DNA of 64,000 nucleotides from assembly GCF_000607165.1 (NCBI RefSeq), contig NZ_JFZG01000008.1:434001-498000 (forward strand). Direction: 5' to 3'. The DNA is from Ralstonia pickettii. Lineage in GTDB: Bacteria; Pseudomonadota; Gammaproteobacteria; Burkholderiales; Burkholderiaceae. The position numbers and the translations under genes are program-made. Of the stretch, positions 10,357 through 19,332 are shown piece after piece. The notes beneath the pieces were generated by a model. That model ran no database searches, was not told the DNA's origin, and saw only the letters and a list, made by a program, of their open reading frames with translations. How positions within the stretch are numbered: the stretch's first letter is position 1; every line of letters starts with the position of its first letter.

Positions 10357-11304
10357 ATGGCCGTCGATCCGCAAATCCTGCAGTTCTACCAACGCCTTGC
10401 CGAACAGTTCGGCGCCTTGCCCCCGCCTGAAGACGCACCCGCGCAGCGCGCGCGCTTTGAGGCGATTGCTGCGGTATCCGAGCGGCCCGATCCCGAAGGC
10501 GTTGACGTTTCAGACCTCAGCCTGCCGCTCGTGGGGCGCACGCTCGACGCCATCGTCTTTCGTCCAAAAGGCGTGATCACGCCGCGCTTGCTGGTGTGGT
10601 TCCACGGTGGTGGCTGGGTGGTCGGCGCGCCGCGCACAACGCATCGCATGCTGGCCGCATTGGTCGCGCAAGACACGGGCTGCGCCGTTGTGAGTGTCGA
10701 TTACCGCCTCGCGCCCGAGCATGCGTTTCCCACGCCGGCGGACGATGCACGCGACGCGCTCGCGTACCTAGCCGAGCAGCGCGCGTACCTCGACTTCGAT
10801 CCAGAGTTTCTGGCCGTGGGTGGCGATAGCGCGGGCGGCCATCTTGCGGTGCAGGCCGCGCAGGGCATGCGTCCTGGCCTCGTCAACGCGCAGTTCCTGT
10901 TATACCCCGTTACCACGCCGGCTTTCGGTAGCGAAAGCTACAACGCGTTTGCACAAGGCCCTGGCCTCACGCGTGACGAAATGCGCTGGTACTGGGAGAA
11001 ATACATCGGTGCAGAAGCCCTCGCCAAGCCACTCGCCGAGCACGACGCGCGCATCTTCCTGATGGCGCGCGCGCCGGCATATACGCCGCCAGACACCGTC
11101 GTTATCGTGGCAGCGCACGACGTGCTGCGCGACGACGGCCTGCAATACGCCGACTACCTCGTGCAGCACGGCGCGCAGGTCATCACCATCGAAGCCTCCG
11201 GCATGACGCACGCCTTTGCGCGCATCCAGTTCGAGGCCGAGCGCGCACGCGAATGGATGCGCCGCGCAGCGCATGCATTCGTCGGGATAATCAGCGAGGA
11301 ATAA
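10357..11304 (+). CDS. Alpha/beta hydrolase, hormone-sensitive-lipase-type esterase
   Basis: This carboxylesterase of about 315 residues belongs to the HSL / family IV lipolytic group. The oxyanion-hole motif WFHGGGWVVG and the nucleophile elbow GGDSAGGH are plain, and the C-terminal AAHDVLRDDGLQYADYL and SGMTHAF segments supply the acid and His. No signal peptide is visible, so it is probably cytoplasmic; the substrate is unknown. The ATG at 10357 is preferred; a TTG six codons upstream is possible. It converges with the small DUF3562-type gene 11 bp downstream. Confidence 0.9.
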   Translation: MAVDPQILQFYQRLAEQFGALPPPEDAPAQRARFEAIAAVSERPDPEGVDVSDLSLPLVGRTLDAIVFRPKGVITPRLLVWFHGGGWVVGAPRTTHRMLAALVAQDTGCAVVSVDYRLAPEHAFPTPADDARDALAYLAEQRAYLDFDPEFLAVGGDSAGGHLAVQAAQGMRPGLVNAQFLLYPVTTPAFGSESYNAFAQGPGLTRDEMRWYWEKYIGAEALAKPLAEHDARIFLMARAPAYTPPDTVVIVAAHDVLRDDGLQYADYLVQHGAQVITIEASGMTHAFARIQFEAERAREWMRRAAHAFVGIISEE

Positions 11305-11315
11305 GCAGGGCGGGA

Positions 11316-11519
11316 CTAACGCGTGGGCGTGCGGCGCGGGCGGAACGCGGCGAGCACCCGGCGTGTGACAAACAGCGAGAGATAGTCGTGCACGCTGGCG
11401 TCGGCCGCCAATGTGCGCATTGTCTGCATGTACTGCTCGCGGACGAGATCAGCCGGTGCGCCGGTGTCCTGTGCGATCTGGTGGATCTGCTCGTCCTGGT
11501 CTGCGATGGCGGTACCCAT
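11316..11519 (-). CDS. Small DUF3562-type protein
   Basis: This 67-residue protein has the layout of DUF3562 proteins: a helix (IADQDEQIHQIAQDTGAPADLVREQYMQ, cited in part), then LAADASVHDYLSLFVTRRVLAAFR and a basic tail. The inner ATG at 11519 (MGTAIADQ) is chosen because the upstream extension is Arg-rich and unlike the family. Function is unknown. A TATAGT hexamer near 11580 on the minus strand could be its -10 element. Confidence 0.7.
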   Translation of the reverse strand: MGTAIADQDEQIHQIAQDTGAPADLVREQYMQTMRTLAADASVHDYLSLFVTRRVLAAFRPRRTPTR

Positions 11520-11691
11520 GTTTGCTTTCCGGTCGTTGCTCTGGCGGTGACGCGCTGGCTGACTTGCGCGGCGAGTGACCACTATAGGAAACGCGTCGGA
11601 ACAATCCAGCCTTGTTGCAAAGCTTTCAACGGGTCACCTGCGCGGCATCAAAACGGTGCTGTTGCCGGTGCAGACACTGCACTGGCAATGA

Positions 11692-12753
11692 TCATTTGCC
11701 CCAGTTTGCGGGCATGCTCTGCAGGCCGATGGCGGCGCCCGACGCATCCGTCACGCGTGCCAGTTCACGATACGCAATGGCCTGCACGCGCTCGGGCAGC
11801 GGCACGAACTTCGCACGCGCGGCCAGCTCGTCGCCGTGGAAGTAACCCCACGTCAGGAACTTCAGCGCGGCCAGCGTGCGCGGGCCCGATGCGCTGACTG
11901 CCGGCACGACGATGAAGGTGCCCATGGTGATCGGCCACGTCTCCGCACCCGGCAGGTTGACCAGCGGAGCCGTGAAATCGCCTTTGCGGTTCCACGCGCT
12001 CTGCATCACCGCTTCGCGAAAGCCGCTCACCTGCGCGCTGACAAAGCGGCCCGCCGGGTTGCGTAGCTGCACGCCGCTCAGGTCGTTGTCGAGGATGTAG
12101 TTGTAGTCGACATAGCCGATGGCGCCGGACGTGGCCTGCACCGCTTTGACCACATCGCCACTGCCCTTTGCGGCTGTAAAGCCCGCCGGCCAGTTGATGG
12201 TCGACTTGGTGCCGTAAGCGCTTTTCCAGTCGGGGCTGACGGCGCTCAGATAGTCGGTGAAGTGGTACGTCGTGCCTGAGCCATCGGAGCGCACGACGGG
12301 ATGGATCTTCAGCTTGGGCAGCGTCACGCCCGGGTTCAGCGCGCGCAGCTCAGGCGCATCCCAGCTCTCGATCTTGCCGAGGAAGATCTGCGCCAGCAGT
12401 TCGCCCGTCAGCTTGAGCTGACCGCGCGGCACGCCCGGCACGTTCACAAACGGCACCGCACCTGTCACCACCGACGGCACGCAGACGAGGCCCGCCTTGG
12501 CAGCCTCTGCGCTGGAGAGCGGCACGTCAGACGCACCAAAATCCACGGCGCCCGCGCGAATGCGCTTCAGGCCCTCTCCTGAACCTACCGCGTCATAGCT
12601 GAGCGCAACGCCCGACGACGCGGCATACCCCGCTGACCAGACGCGATAGACCGGCGCAGCGGCGGTCGAACCTGCGCCGCGCACATCAGCGCGCGCGACA
12701 ACCGGCAAGCCCGCAGCCGCAACGGCCAGGGCGAGAACAACGTGCTTGAACAT
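11692..12753 (-). CDS. pstS: PstS-like phosphate-binding periplasmic protein
   Basis: This periplasmic phosphate-type binding protein has about 353 residues. A signal peptide (MFKHVVLALAVAAAGLPVVARA) precedes the PstS hallmark GAGSTAAAPVYRVWSAGY. The loop VVRSDGSGTTYHFTDYLS supplies phosphate ligands, and PAGFTAAKGSGDVV and SGAIGYVDYNY are also typical. No pstC, pstA or pstB is adjacent, so it is either an orphan receptor or serves a transporter encoded elsewhere. A longer frame runs upstream to 12843, but the signal peptide fixes the start at 12753. No PHO box was recognised upstream. Confidence 0.88.
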   Translation of the reverse strand: MFKHVVLALAVAAAGLPVVARADVRGAGSTAAAPVYRVWSAGYAASSGVALSYDAVGSGEGLKRIRAGAVDFGASDVPLSSAEAAKAGLVCVPSVVTGAVPFVNVPGVPRGQLKLTGELLAQIFLGKIESWDAPELRALNPGVTLPKLKIHPVVRSDGSGTTYHFTDYLSAVSPDWKSAYGTKSTINWPAGFTAAKGSGDVVKAVQATSGAIGYVDYNYILDNDLSGVQLRNPAGRFVSAQVSGFREAVMQSAWNRKGDFTAPLVNLPGAETWPITMGTFIVVPAVSASGPRTLAALKFLTWGYFHGDELAARAKFVPLPERVQAIAYRELARVTDASGAAIGLQSMPANWGK

Positions 12754-12900
12754 GGGGAGAGCTGCGGACTGCAGAAGACGCGAAGCGTGCGATTGTAGCG
12801 ACGCGCCTGTGACAGCACGGTGTGCAGCCCTGATAGAGCCCATCTACAACATGGAGATGTGTTGTAAGACGTTCCGCAAACGTTGGGCGGAGTAGGGGGT

Positions 12901-12935
12901 GGGATCGGCGGTTTTGTTTAGGGCTCGCCGATCCC
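12901..12935. other. Perfect 10-bp inverted repeat between gst and pstS
   Basis: GGGATCGGCG (12901-12910) and CGCCGATCCC (12926-12935) form a perfect stem with a 15-nt loop. It lies just past the end of the gst gene on its strand. No T-run follows, so it is a weak candidate for a terminator and may instead protect the 3' end. A second inverted repeat TACAACA / TGTTGTA lies at 12845-12866. Confidence 0.6.
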
Positions 12936-12945
12936 GGACTACCGG

Positions 12946-13575
12946 TCAGGCGACAGTGCTGGCCGCGTCGGCCTTGATCAAGCCCTCAGTCTTCAACGCT
13001 TCAACCACCTGCGGCCGCGCACCCACCCGCGCCATATACGCCTGCACGTTCGGATATGCGCCCATCGGCAGCGCCAGGAAGTTCGTCCAGTTCAGCACCG
13101 TAAAGGCATAGGCGTCGGCCACGCTGTAGGTGTCGGCCAAGTACGGCTGTTTGGCAAGGCGGGCATCGAGTTCGGCAAAGCGCTTGGCGAGCTTGTCCTT
13201 TGCGCCCTGGCGTGTGGCTTCCGGCGTGTCCTTGTACCAGAGCGGGCCGAAGCCTTTATGCAGCTCGGTGCTGACAAAGGTGAGCCATTCGATCACGGCA
13301 AGACGATGCGCACTGCCGGGCTTGCCGATGAGCGCCTGCGTCGGGTCGAGGTCGGCCACGTATTGCAGCAGCGCTGCGGCTTCGGTGTGGCGCGAACCAT
13401 CCGCGAGCTCCAGCAGCGGCACGTAACCGCGCGGCGAGATCGTGTAGAAATCCGTGCCGTCGGCGGTGAGGTGCTTGGCAAGGTCGACGGCGGTCAGGTC
13501 AAACTGCGCACCCACTTCGCGCAGGGCGATGTGCACGGCCAGCGAGCAGGCGCCGGCGGAGTAGTAGAGCTTCAT
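12946..13575 (-). CDS. gst: Glutathione S-transferase
   Basis: This 209-residue GST is of the bacterial beta class. It starts MKLYYSAGACSLAVHIALRE, with the Cys-10 region of the beta class, and has the thioredoxin-fold cis-Pro segment GYVPLLEL and the glutathione-contact motif DGSRHTEAAALLQYVA. The all-helical C-terminal domain ends near ALKTEGLIKADA. A start three codons upstream (13584) is also possible. It is divergent from a LysR-type regulator 100 bp away, which may control it. Likely role: glutathione conjugation or peroxide detoxification. Confidence 0.92.
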   Translation of the reverse strand: MKLYYSAGACSLAVHIALREVGAQFDLTAVDLAKHLTADGTDFYTISPRGYVPLLELADGSRHTEAAALLQYVADLDPTQALIGKPGSAHRLAVIEWLTFVSTELHKGFGPLWYKDTPEATRQGAKDKLAKRFAELDARLAKQPYLADTYSVADAYAFTVLNWTNFLALPMGAYPNVQAYMARVGARPQVVEALKTEGLIKADAASTVA

Positions 13576-13675
13576 GGTTGTCATCTCGCAAATGGGTTTG
13601 GGATGCCGCCAACGGCGGCGGTGACGACACTGTAGGATTGCGTCGTTGCCAATGAAATAGGCGGGGAAGAAAATC

Positions 13676-14557
13676 ATGCTTGCGCAGACGCAATACCGGC
13701 TGAGCGCGGCCGACCTTGAGATCGTACTGGCGATGGCGCGCACGGGCACGCTCGCCGCGGCCGGCGAGCGGCTTGGCGTGGATGCGTCCACCGTGTTCCG
13801 GTCATTGCAGCGCATCGAGCGCGGGCTGGGCGCCACGTTGTTTGCTCGCTCACGTACCGGCTATCTCGCGGGGGACTTGGCGCACGCGCTGGCGGAGCAG
13901 GCCGAGCAGGTGGAGTCGGCGCTCGAGGCGGCGCGATCGGCGGTGCATGCGGTGCCCGATCAGGTGTCAGGCACGGTACGCATCACCACCACGGACACGA
14001 TCCTCGTCGGCCTGGTCGCGCCTGCGTTGAAGGTGCTGCAAGCCGAGCATCCGAACCTCACCTACGACCTCCGTGTGAGCAACGAACTGGCCAGCCTGAC
14101 CCGGCGCGATGCCGACATCGCCGTGCGGGCCACGCGGCGCCCGCCGCAGCATCTGGTGGGCAAGCACATCGGCTCGATTCGGGTGGGGTTGTACGCGGGG
14201 CGCACGAGCGGCACCACCTACGCCGATGTCGAAGCCGGCCGCACGCCGTGGCTCGCGATTGACGACGCGATTCCGGATCACCCATCGGTGAGTTGGCGCA
14301 AGCGGCATTTCCCCAAGGTCATGCCCACGTACTTCGTCAACAGCCTGCAGATCGCGGCCGAGATGGTGGGGATGGGCATGGGCGTTGGGATCCTGCCCGT
14401 GGTGATGGCACAGGACCGTCGCGATCTGGTGGTGCTGCGGGATCTGGAAGATGCCAATCAATCCGAACTATGGCTGCTGACGCATCCAGAATCGCGGCAC
14501 TTGCGGCGGATTGCCGTGGTGTATGGGCACTTGGCGCAGACGTTGCGGTTGCCGTAG
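13676..14557 (+). CDS. LysR-family transcriptional regulator next to gst
   Basis: This 293-residue regulator has an N-terminal helix-turn-helix (residues about 10-70: DLEIVLAMARTGTLAAAGER, then DASTVFRSLQRIERGLGATLF) and a C-terminal periplasmic-binding-type sensor domain beginning GTVRITTTDTILVGLVAPALK. The first helix differs from the commonest LysR form but the fold is clear. It is divergent from gst across a 100-bp gap, the usual arrangement for a regulator and its target. The inducer is unknown. Confidence 0.9.
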   Translation: MLAQTQYRLSAADLEIVLAMARTGTLAAAGERLGVDASTVFRSLQRIERGLGATLFARSRTGYLAGDLAHALAEQAEQVESALEAARSAVHAVPDQVSGTVRITTTDTILVGLVAPALKVLQAEHPNLTYDLRVSNELASLTRRDADIAVRATRRPPQHLVGKHIGSIRVGLYAGRTSGTTYADVEAGRTPWLAIDDAIPDHPSVSWRKRHFPKVMPTYFVNSLQIAAEMVGMGMGVGILPVVMAQDRRDLVVLRDLEDANQSELWLLTHPESRHLRRIAVVYGHLAQTLRLP

Positions 14558-14558
14558 T

Positions 14559-15488
14559 TCAGTTGGCCGCAACGGCCCGGGCGATCGGCTGCTCTTCGGG
14601 AATGAGCGCGGCGCGGCGGCGCAACTCCTCGGTCGTGTCGCCATTGCCGTCGGCTCGCCAGCCTGGCGGGCGGAACAGGTAGCCAAGCACTTCCCTCGCC
14701 GAGCGGGCCGTCTTCAGGTCTTGCCACAGCGCGCGCCAGTGCGCGAATTCGATCACCAGCAGGTTGTACGTGCGCATCGGGTGCACGAGGCCGTAGCGGC
14801 AGGGCACGTCCTTTCGCTCAGGGATGTACGTGCCGAACAGCCGGTCGAACACGATCAGCACGCCGCCGTAGTTGCCGTCGAGGTATTCGAGGTTGGACGC
14901 GTGATGCACGCGGTGTGCCGAGGGCGTATTCAGTACCCATTCCAGGGGCCCGAGGCGGGGAATCCACGTGGCGTGAATCCAGAACTGGTACAGCAGATTG
15001 AGCGACAGCAGCATCAGCACGATGCGCGGCGGCATGCCCAGCAGCGGCGCCAGCGCAAAGAAGGCGAGCGTGCCCGTCAATCGGCCCGTCCAGCCGAAGC
15101 GGTAGGCCGCCGACAGGTTCAGATCATTTGGTGAGTGGTGGATGGCGTGCGTACACCAGAACCAGCGCACGCGGTGCGCGGCGCGGTGGTACCAGTAGTA
15201 GCAGAACTCCTGGCCGAGAAAGCACGCAACCCAGCCCGTCCAGTGGTCCATCGGCAGCGTCCAGAGACGATGCTGGTAGACCCATTCCAGGCCTTGCATC
15301 CAGAACGCCAGCGGCAGCAGCCAGCGCAGTGGGTACTCGCGTACCAGGAAATCCACCACCGACACGCCGGCGGCCTTCCAGTCGTAGTTGGCCCAGCCGT
15401 TTCTCAAGGACAGCACGATCGCCTCGGCCAGTGACGACACCAGCACGAGCACGACGGCAATCTTCAGGATGGTGAACAGCACGGCCAT
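14559..15488 (-). CDS. Sterol desaturase / fatty acid hydroxylase family membrane protein
   Basis: This 309-residue integral membrane di-iron oxygenase-type protein has the eight-His pattern in boxes: WYHRAAHR, CTHAIHHSPNDLN and HRVHHASN. Hydrophobic segments precede and separate the boxes (LFTILKIAVVLVLVSSLAEAIVL near the start, quoted in part). Bacterial members hydroxylate or desaturate lipids and carotenoids; the substrate here is unknown. It converges with the LysR gene (1-bp gap). A two-gene unit with the upstream minus-strand hypothetical gene is possible. Confidence 0.88.
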   Translation of the reverse strand: MAVLFTILKIAVVLVLVSSLAEAIVLSLRNGWANYDWKAAGVSVVDFLVREYPLRWLLPLAFWMQGLEWVYQHRLWTLPMDHWTGWVACFLGQEFCYYWYHRAAHRVRWFWCTHAIHHSPNDLNLSAAYRFGWTGRLTGTLAFFALAPLLGMPPRIVLMLLSLNLLYQFWIHATWIPRLGPLEWVLNTPSAHRVHHASNLEYLDGNYGGVLIVFDRLFGTYIPERKDVPCRYGLVHPMRTYNLLVIEFAHWRALWQDLKTARSAREVLGYLFRPPGWRADGNGDTTEELRRRAALIPEEQPIARAVAAN

Positions 15489-15586
15489 GGCGCGGGGCTC
15501 CCGGCTCCGTAGGAATGCCAGCGACGGTACTGCAAACGATGCCGGGGCGGCAATTGGGGCCGACGCCGGGGCGTCTTACAACGTAT

Positions 15587-16024
15587 TCAGCGCCCCCAGG
15601 TGTTGTTGCGGTTGTGCAGAAAGATGTGCACGCCGCCGCTCTTGTCTTGCGCCACGCCGGCGCTGCCCCAGGTATAGCGCGTCAGGCCGCCCGGGTCCTT
15701 GCCGAGTTTGCTGGCGATCCAGCGGCGGTGGCGTTGTTCTACGACGTCGATGTCGTCGTACGAAACCGGCTGTGCCAGCTCGACGAATACGCTGACGAGC
15801 GCCTCGGCTTCAAACCGCAGGCTGACGGTAATGGGCGTTGTGTCGTCCAGTGCAGCCACCGTCGCGAATTGGCAGGGGACGTCCATCCCTTCGACGCTTA
15901 CAGGCCGCACTGGCCCGACCGTAAAGCGTGCCGGCAGGGCATCGGCTTTTGTCTGCGGCGTGATGCGGACGTCAGCGAACCGGACGTCACCCGTGGCGGG
16001 GTCGATGTGGAGAGCGTCGTGCAT
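15587..16024 (-). CDS. Conserved-looking hypothetical protein, 145 aa
   Basis: I do not recognise this family. The protein starts MHDALHIDPATGDVRFADVR, is soluble, has no signal peptide, and is predicted mainly beta in its first 100 residues. It contains an acidic/aromatic segment (ELAQPVSYDDIDVVEQRHRR) and a C-terminal YTWGSAGVAQDKSGGVHIFL. The ATG at 16024 is preferred over a Met 12 codons upstream. Codon usage is like that of its neighbours, so I believe it is a real gene. It lies upstream of the hydroxylase gene on the same strand. Confidence 0.6.
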   Translation of the reverse strand: MHDALHIDPATGDVRFADVRITPQTKADALPARFTVGPVRPVSVEGMDVPCQFATVAALDDTTPITVSLRFEAEALVSVFVELAQPVSYDDIDVVEQRHRRWIASKLGKDPGGLTRYTWGSAGVAQDKSGGVHIFLHNRNNTWGR

Positions 16025-16248
16025 GGGCTTGGGTTTCAAGGGAATGAACTGCCTGGGCAATCATGCGGGGCGTTTCCTTTTATAGCAGCCATCCTTTCGT
16101 GGGGGCGGGTTTCGCCGCCTCAAGTTCGCCTGCGCGGTGCCGTAGCAGTTCGGAGTGGCCCCCGACAGCCGGCAGTCGGATCTGGAGGGCGCTACGGCAA
16201 ATACCGTACGCAGTCAGATTCATGGAAAACGTTTGGCCTAGAAGAATC

Positions 16249-18051
16249 ATGATCTCCTCTCTCCGCACCCGAATTCTCCTCATTTCATCGGCCACCGTGG
16301 TCGGTGCCCTGGCGCTGTCCGGCGCCGCCACCTATTCCATCGTGCGCTCCAACACGATGGAATCGATCGATCAGAACCTCGCTGCCATTGCCAGCGGCAA
16401 CACGCTCGCCATCGACAAATGGGTCGCGGCGAAGGCGCAGGCCGTCAAGGCCACCGCCGGCGTGATCGAGCACGGAGACCCGCAAGGCTTCGGCAAGCAC
16501 ATGGGTGACGCCAACGGCTTTCCGATCATCACGATCGGCTGGACCGACAAGAGCTTCATCTCCACCAGCGCCACCACGCCCAAGGACTACGACCCGACCA
16601 TCCGCCCCTGGTACAAGCAGGCCATTGCCGCAGGCCAACTGCTGGTGACGAAGCCTTACGGCGACGTGTCGACCGGCGTGCCCTACGTGTCATTTGCTGC
16701 GCCGCTCATCAAGAACGGCGAAACCACCGGTGCGCTGTCCGGCGCCGTCCCGCTGGACGGCGTGCGCGAGGTGGTGGCAGCGGTACACCCGACACCGTCG
16801 AGCCTCGCCTTCGTGGTCGCCAAGGATGGCCAGGTGATTGCCCACCCTGACGCAAAATTGATGCTCAAGCCGGCCACCGACGTGGCGGCATCGCTCACCG
16901 TCGATACGCTCACCAACCTGGCGAAGGCCACCGCGCCGCTGGAGGTCGAGCTGGCCGGCGCGCCTAAGCTGCTCAAGGCGCAGGCCGTGCAAGGCACCGA
17001 TTGGTACCTGGTGATCGCGCTGGACAAGGCGGAAGCCACCGCCGGTTTGCGCAACGTCGTGCGTGCGCTGGCAGTGGCCATGGTGCTGCTGACGCTGGCT
17101 GCCGTGGGCATCGCCGCGTTCTTCACCTCGCAGTCGTTCCGCCGCCTGTCGCAGGTGCGTGATGCGATGGACACCATCGGCTCCGGCGGCGGTGACCTCA
17201 CGCACCGCCTGCCCGTGGTCGGCAACGATGAAGTCGCGCAGATCAGCGCCTCGTTCAACACGTTCATCGACAAGATTGGCGAAGTGCTGCTGGAAGTGCG
17301 CGCCAGCGTCGACAGCATGAAGTCCGCCACCGGCGAGATCGAAGCGGGCAACCGTGACCTGTCCAATCGGACCGAAGTGTCGGCCAGCAACCTGCAGGAA
17401 ACCTCTGCCGCGCTGACCGAACTGACGACCAGCGTGAAGAACTCCGCCGATGCCGCCGTGCAGGCCACGCGCCTGGCCAGCGACGCCAGCGATGCCGCCA
17501 CGCGCGGCGGCGACGTGGTCTCGAGCGCGGTCAGCACGATGGACGAGATTGCCAAATCGTCGGCGCGCATTACCGAGATCATCGGCGTGATCGACAGCAT
17601 TGCGTTCCAGACCAACATCCTCGCACTGAACGCCGCGGTGGAAGCCGCCCGTGCCGGCGAGAACGGCCGCGGCTTTGCCGTGGTGGCCGGCGAGGTGCGC
17701 ACGCTGGCGCAACGCAGCGCCACGGCCGCCCGCGAGATCAAGGATCTGATCCAGGCATCCGAAGCCAGCGTGAAGACCGGCGCGCAACGCGTGCAGGCCG
17801 CCGGCACAACGATGCAGGAGATCGTGCAGGGCATCGAGCGTGTCGCGCGCATCATCGGCGAGATTGATGGTGCGATGCACGAACAGAGCACCGGTATCAG
17901 CCAGATCGATCGCAGCGTCGCCGAGATGGACCAGGCCACGCAGCAGAACGCTGCGCTGGTCGAGCAGTCGACGGCCGCATCGTCGATGCTCAACGAGCAG
18001 GCCCAGGGTCTGGCTCGCACGGTCGGGCTGTTCAAGCTGCGCAGCGCCTGA
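16249..18051 (+). CDS. Methyl-accepting chemotaxis protein with dCache-type sensor
   Basis: This 600-residue transmembrane chemoreceptor has TM1 at the N-terminus (ILLISSATVVGALALSGAAT). A periplasmic double-Cache sensor follows (DPTIRPWYKQAIAAGQLLVT, then SFAAPLIKNGETTGALSG). TM2 is near residues 265-285, then comes HAMP (FRRLSQVRDAMDTIGSGGGD) and the signalling hairpin tip IDSIAFQTNILALNAAVEAA, the CheA/CheW-binding hallmark. No C-terminal CheR pentapeptide is seen. The ATG at 16249 (MISSLRTR) was chosen because it starts directly at the signal anchor. The sensor type often binds amino acids or organic acids; the ligand is not known. Confidence 0.93.
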   Translation: MISSLRTRILLISSATVVGALALSGAATYSIVRSNTMESIDQNLAAIASGNTLAIDKWVAAKAQAVKATAGVIEHGDPQGFGKHMGDANGFPIITIGWTDKSFISTSATTPKDYDPTIRPWYKQAIAAGQLLVTKPYGDVSTGVPYVSFAAPLIKNGETTGALSGAVPLDGVREVVAAVHPTPSSLAFVVAKDGQVIAHPDAKLMLKPATDVAASLTVDTLTNLAKATAPLEVELAGAPKLLKAQAVQGTDWYLVIALDKAEATAGLRNVVRALAVAMVLLTLAAVGIAAFFTSQSFRRLSQVRDAMDTIGSGGGDLTHRLPVVGNDEVAQISASFNTFIDKIGEVLLEVRASVDSMKSATGEIEAGNRDLSNRTEVSASNLQETSAALTELTTSVKNSADAAVQATRLASDASDAATRGGDVVSSAVSTMDEIAKSSARITEIIGVIDSIAFQTNILALNAAVEAARAGENGRGFAVVAGEVRTLAQRSATAAREIKDLIQASEASVKTGAQRVQAAGTTMQEIVQGIERVARIIGEIDGAMHEQSTGISQIDRSVAEMDQATQQNAALVEQSTAASSMLNEQAQGLARTVGLFKLRSA

Positions 18052-18174
18052 AGCGCTGCACCCCTCTTCACCGCGCCCGGGCCGGGTGCTCCTTTGCCTA
18101 GAATGGAGCCCCGGCAACTTTCCCCGCGCCTCTTGCCTTCGGCGGACGTTGCCTGACCTCAACGCTCCGCCTGC

Positions 18175-19332
18175 ATGCCCAATGTGCTGATCCTCGGTGG
18201 CCGCGCGCCGGTGGCGCTCGACCACGCCCGCCGCTTTGCCCACCAGGGGTGGACGGTCTGCATTGCCGAGAGTATTCCGTGCCAGATCAGCGGGGCCTCC
18301 AGGGCGGTCGCGGCCACCTTTCGCATTGCATCGCCGCGTCATGCGCCGGCGCAGTTCGCGGCGGACCTTGCACGCATCGTCCGGGAGCGCGCCATCGATC
18401 TGGTGGTGCCGACGTGCGAGGAAGTCTTTTTTGTATCGCGCTATCGGCATCACTTGCCGAACCACGTGCGGGTCCTGGCCGAGGATTTCGACACGCTGCG
18501 CGCGGTGCACAGCAAATGGCAGTTCCTGGAACTCGCGCAGGATTGCGGCGTGGATGTGCCGGTCTCCGCGCGGGTGCGCACGTTGGCTGAAGCGCGCGCC
18601 TGGGCAGCCGGGCGCCCCGTCGTTCTCAAGCCGGAGTTCTCACGCTTTGGCGTGCATGTGCGCCTGTATCGCACCGGCATTCCCGACGATGCACCGCCGC
18701 TGGCCGATCTGGGCGCGTGGGTGGTGCAGCGCCTGGTGGCGGGGCAGGAATTCTGCTCGTACAGCGTGGCCGATCGCGGTCGGCTGGTGGCGCACGCGCT
18801 GTATCGGCCCGACTGGCGCATGTCGACCAGTGCGAGCTTCTACTTCGCGCCCGCACGCATCGACGCGGTCCGCAATTTCGTCGCCAACTTTGCGCGCAAG
18901 CTCGACTTCACGGGGCAGCTCTCGTTCGACTGGATCGAGCAGGCCGATGGCCGCGTGAGCCCGCTCGAATGCAACCCGCGCGCCACCAGCGGTTGCCACT
19001 TGTTCGGCCTTGACGATCCACTGCCCGCCGCGCTGGCCGGCACGCTCGACGGCTGCATCGAACCGTCGCCGGGTGTGCCGCGCATGGCGGCTGCGGTGAT
19101 GGCATCAGCGGGGCTGTTCGATGCCGTGCGCCACGGCAGGCTGCGCCAATGGCGCCAGGACTGGCGCGCCGCCACCGACGTCATCGCCACGCCGGGCGAC
19201 CGCGGCCCGCTGTGGGGCGGCGTGTGCGATCTCGCCGCCTATGCGCGCATGGCGATCGCGCAGCGTTGCAATATGCGCGAAGCGGCCACGCAAGACATCG
19301 AGTGGGATGGCCAGGAGCTGCCCGAGGTATGA
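18175..19332 (+). CDS. ATP-grasp ligase of a three-gene operon
   Basis: This 385-residue ATP-grasp enzyme probably forms an amide or acyl-phosphate bond. The N-terminal Rossmann-like domain starts MPNVLILGGRAPVALDHARR. The central domain contains RPVVLKPEFSRFG, and the metal/ATP-binding signature LECNPRATSG has E265 and N267. It resembles CarB-like stand-alone ATP-grasp proteins. Its stop overlaps the next start (ATGA at 19329), so it is translationally coupled to an acyltransferase-like gene and, through that, to a Rieske oxygenase gene. The substrate is unknown. Confidence 0.85.
   Translation: MPNVLILGGRAPVALDHARRFAHQGWTVCIAESIPCQISGASRAVAATFRIASPRHAPAQFAADLARIVRERAIDLVVPTCEEVFFVSRYRHHLPNHVRVLAEDFDTLRAVHSKWQFLELAQDCGVDVPVSARVRTLAEARAWAAGRPVVLKPEFSRFGVHVRLYRTGIPDDAPPLADLGAWVVQRLVAGQEFCSYSVADRGRLVAHALYRPDWRMSTSASFYFAPARIDAVRNFVANFARKLDFTGQLSFDWIEQADGRVSPLECNPRATSGCHLFGLDDPLPAALAGTLDGCIEPSPGVPRMAAAVMASAGLFDAVRHGRLRQWRQDWRAATDVIATPGDRGPLWGGVCDLAAYARMAIAQRCNMREAATQDIEWDGQELPEV

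Noticed and set aside
12845-12866. PHO box before pstS
   Set aside because: The inverted repeat TACAACA / TGTTGTA does not match the direct-repeat PHO box pattern.
16690-18510. Minus-strand open frame of 606 codons opposite the chemoreceptor gene
   Set aside because: Its translation mirrors the MCP coding strand and shows no family features.
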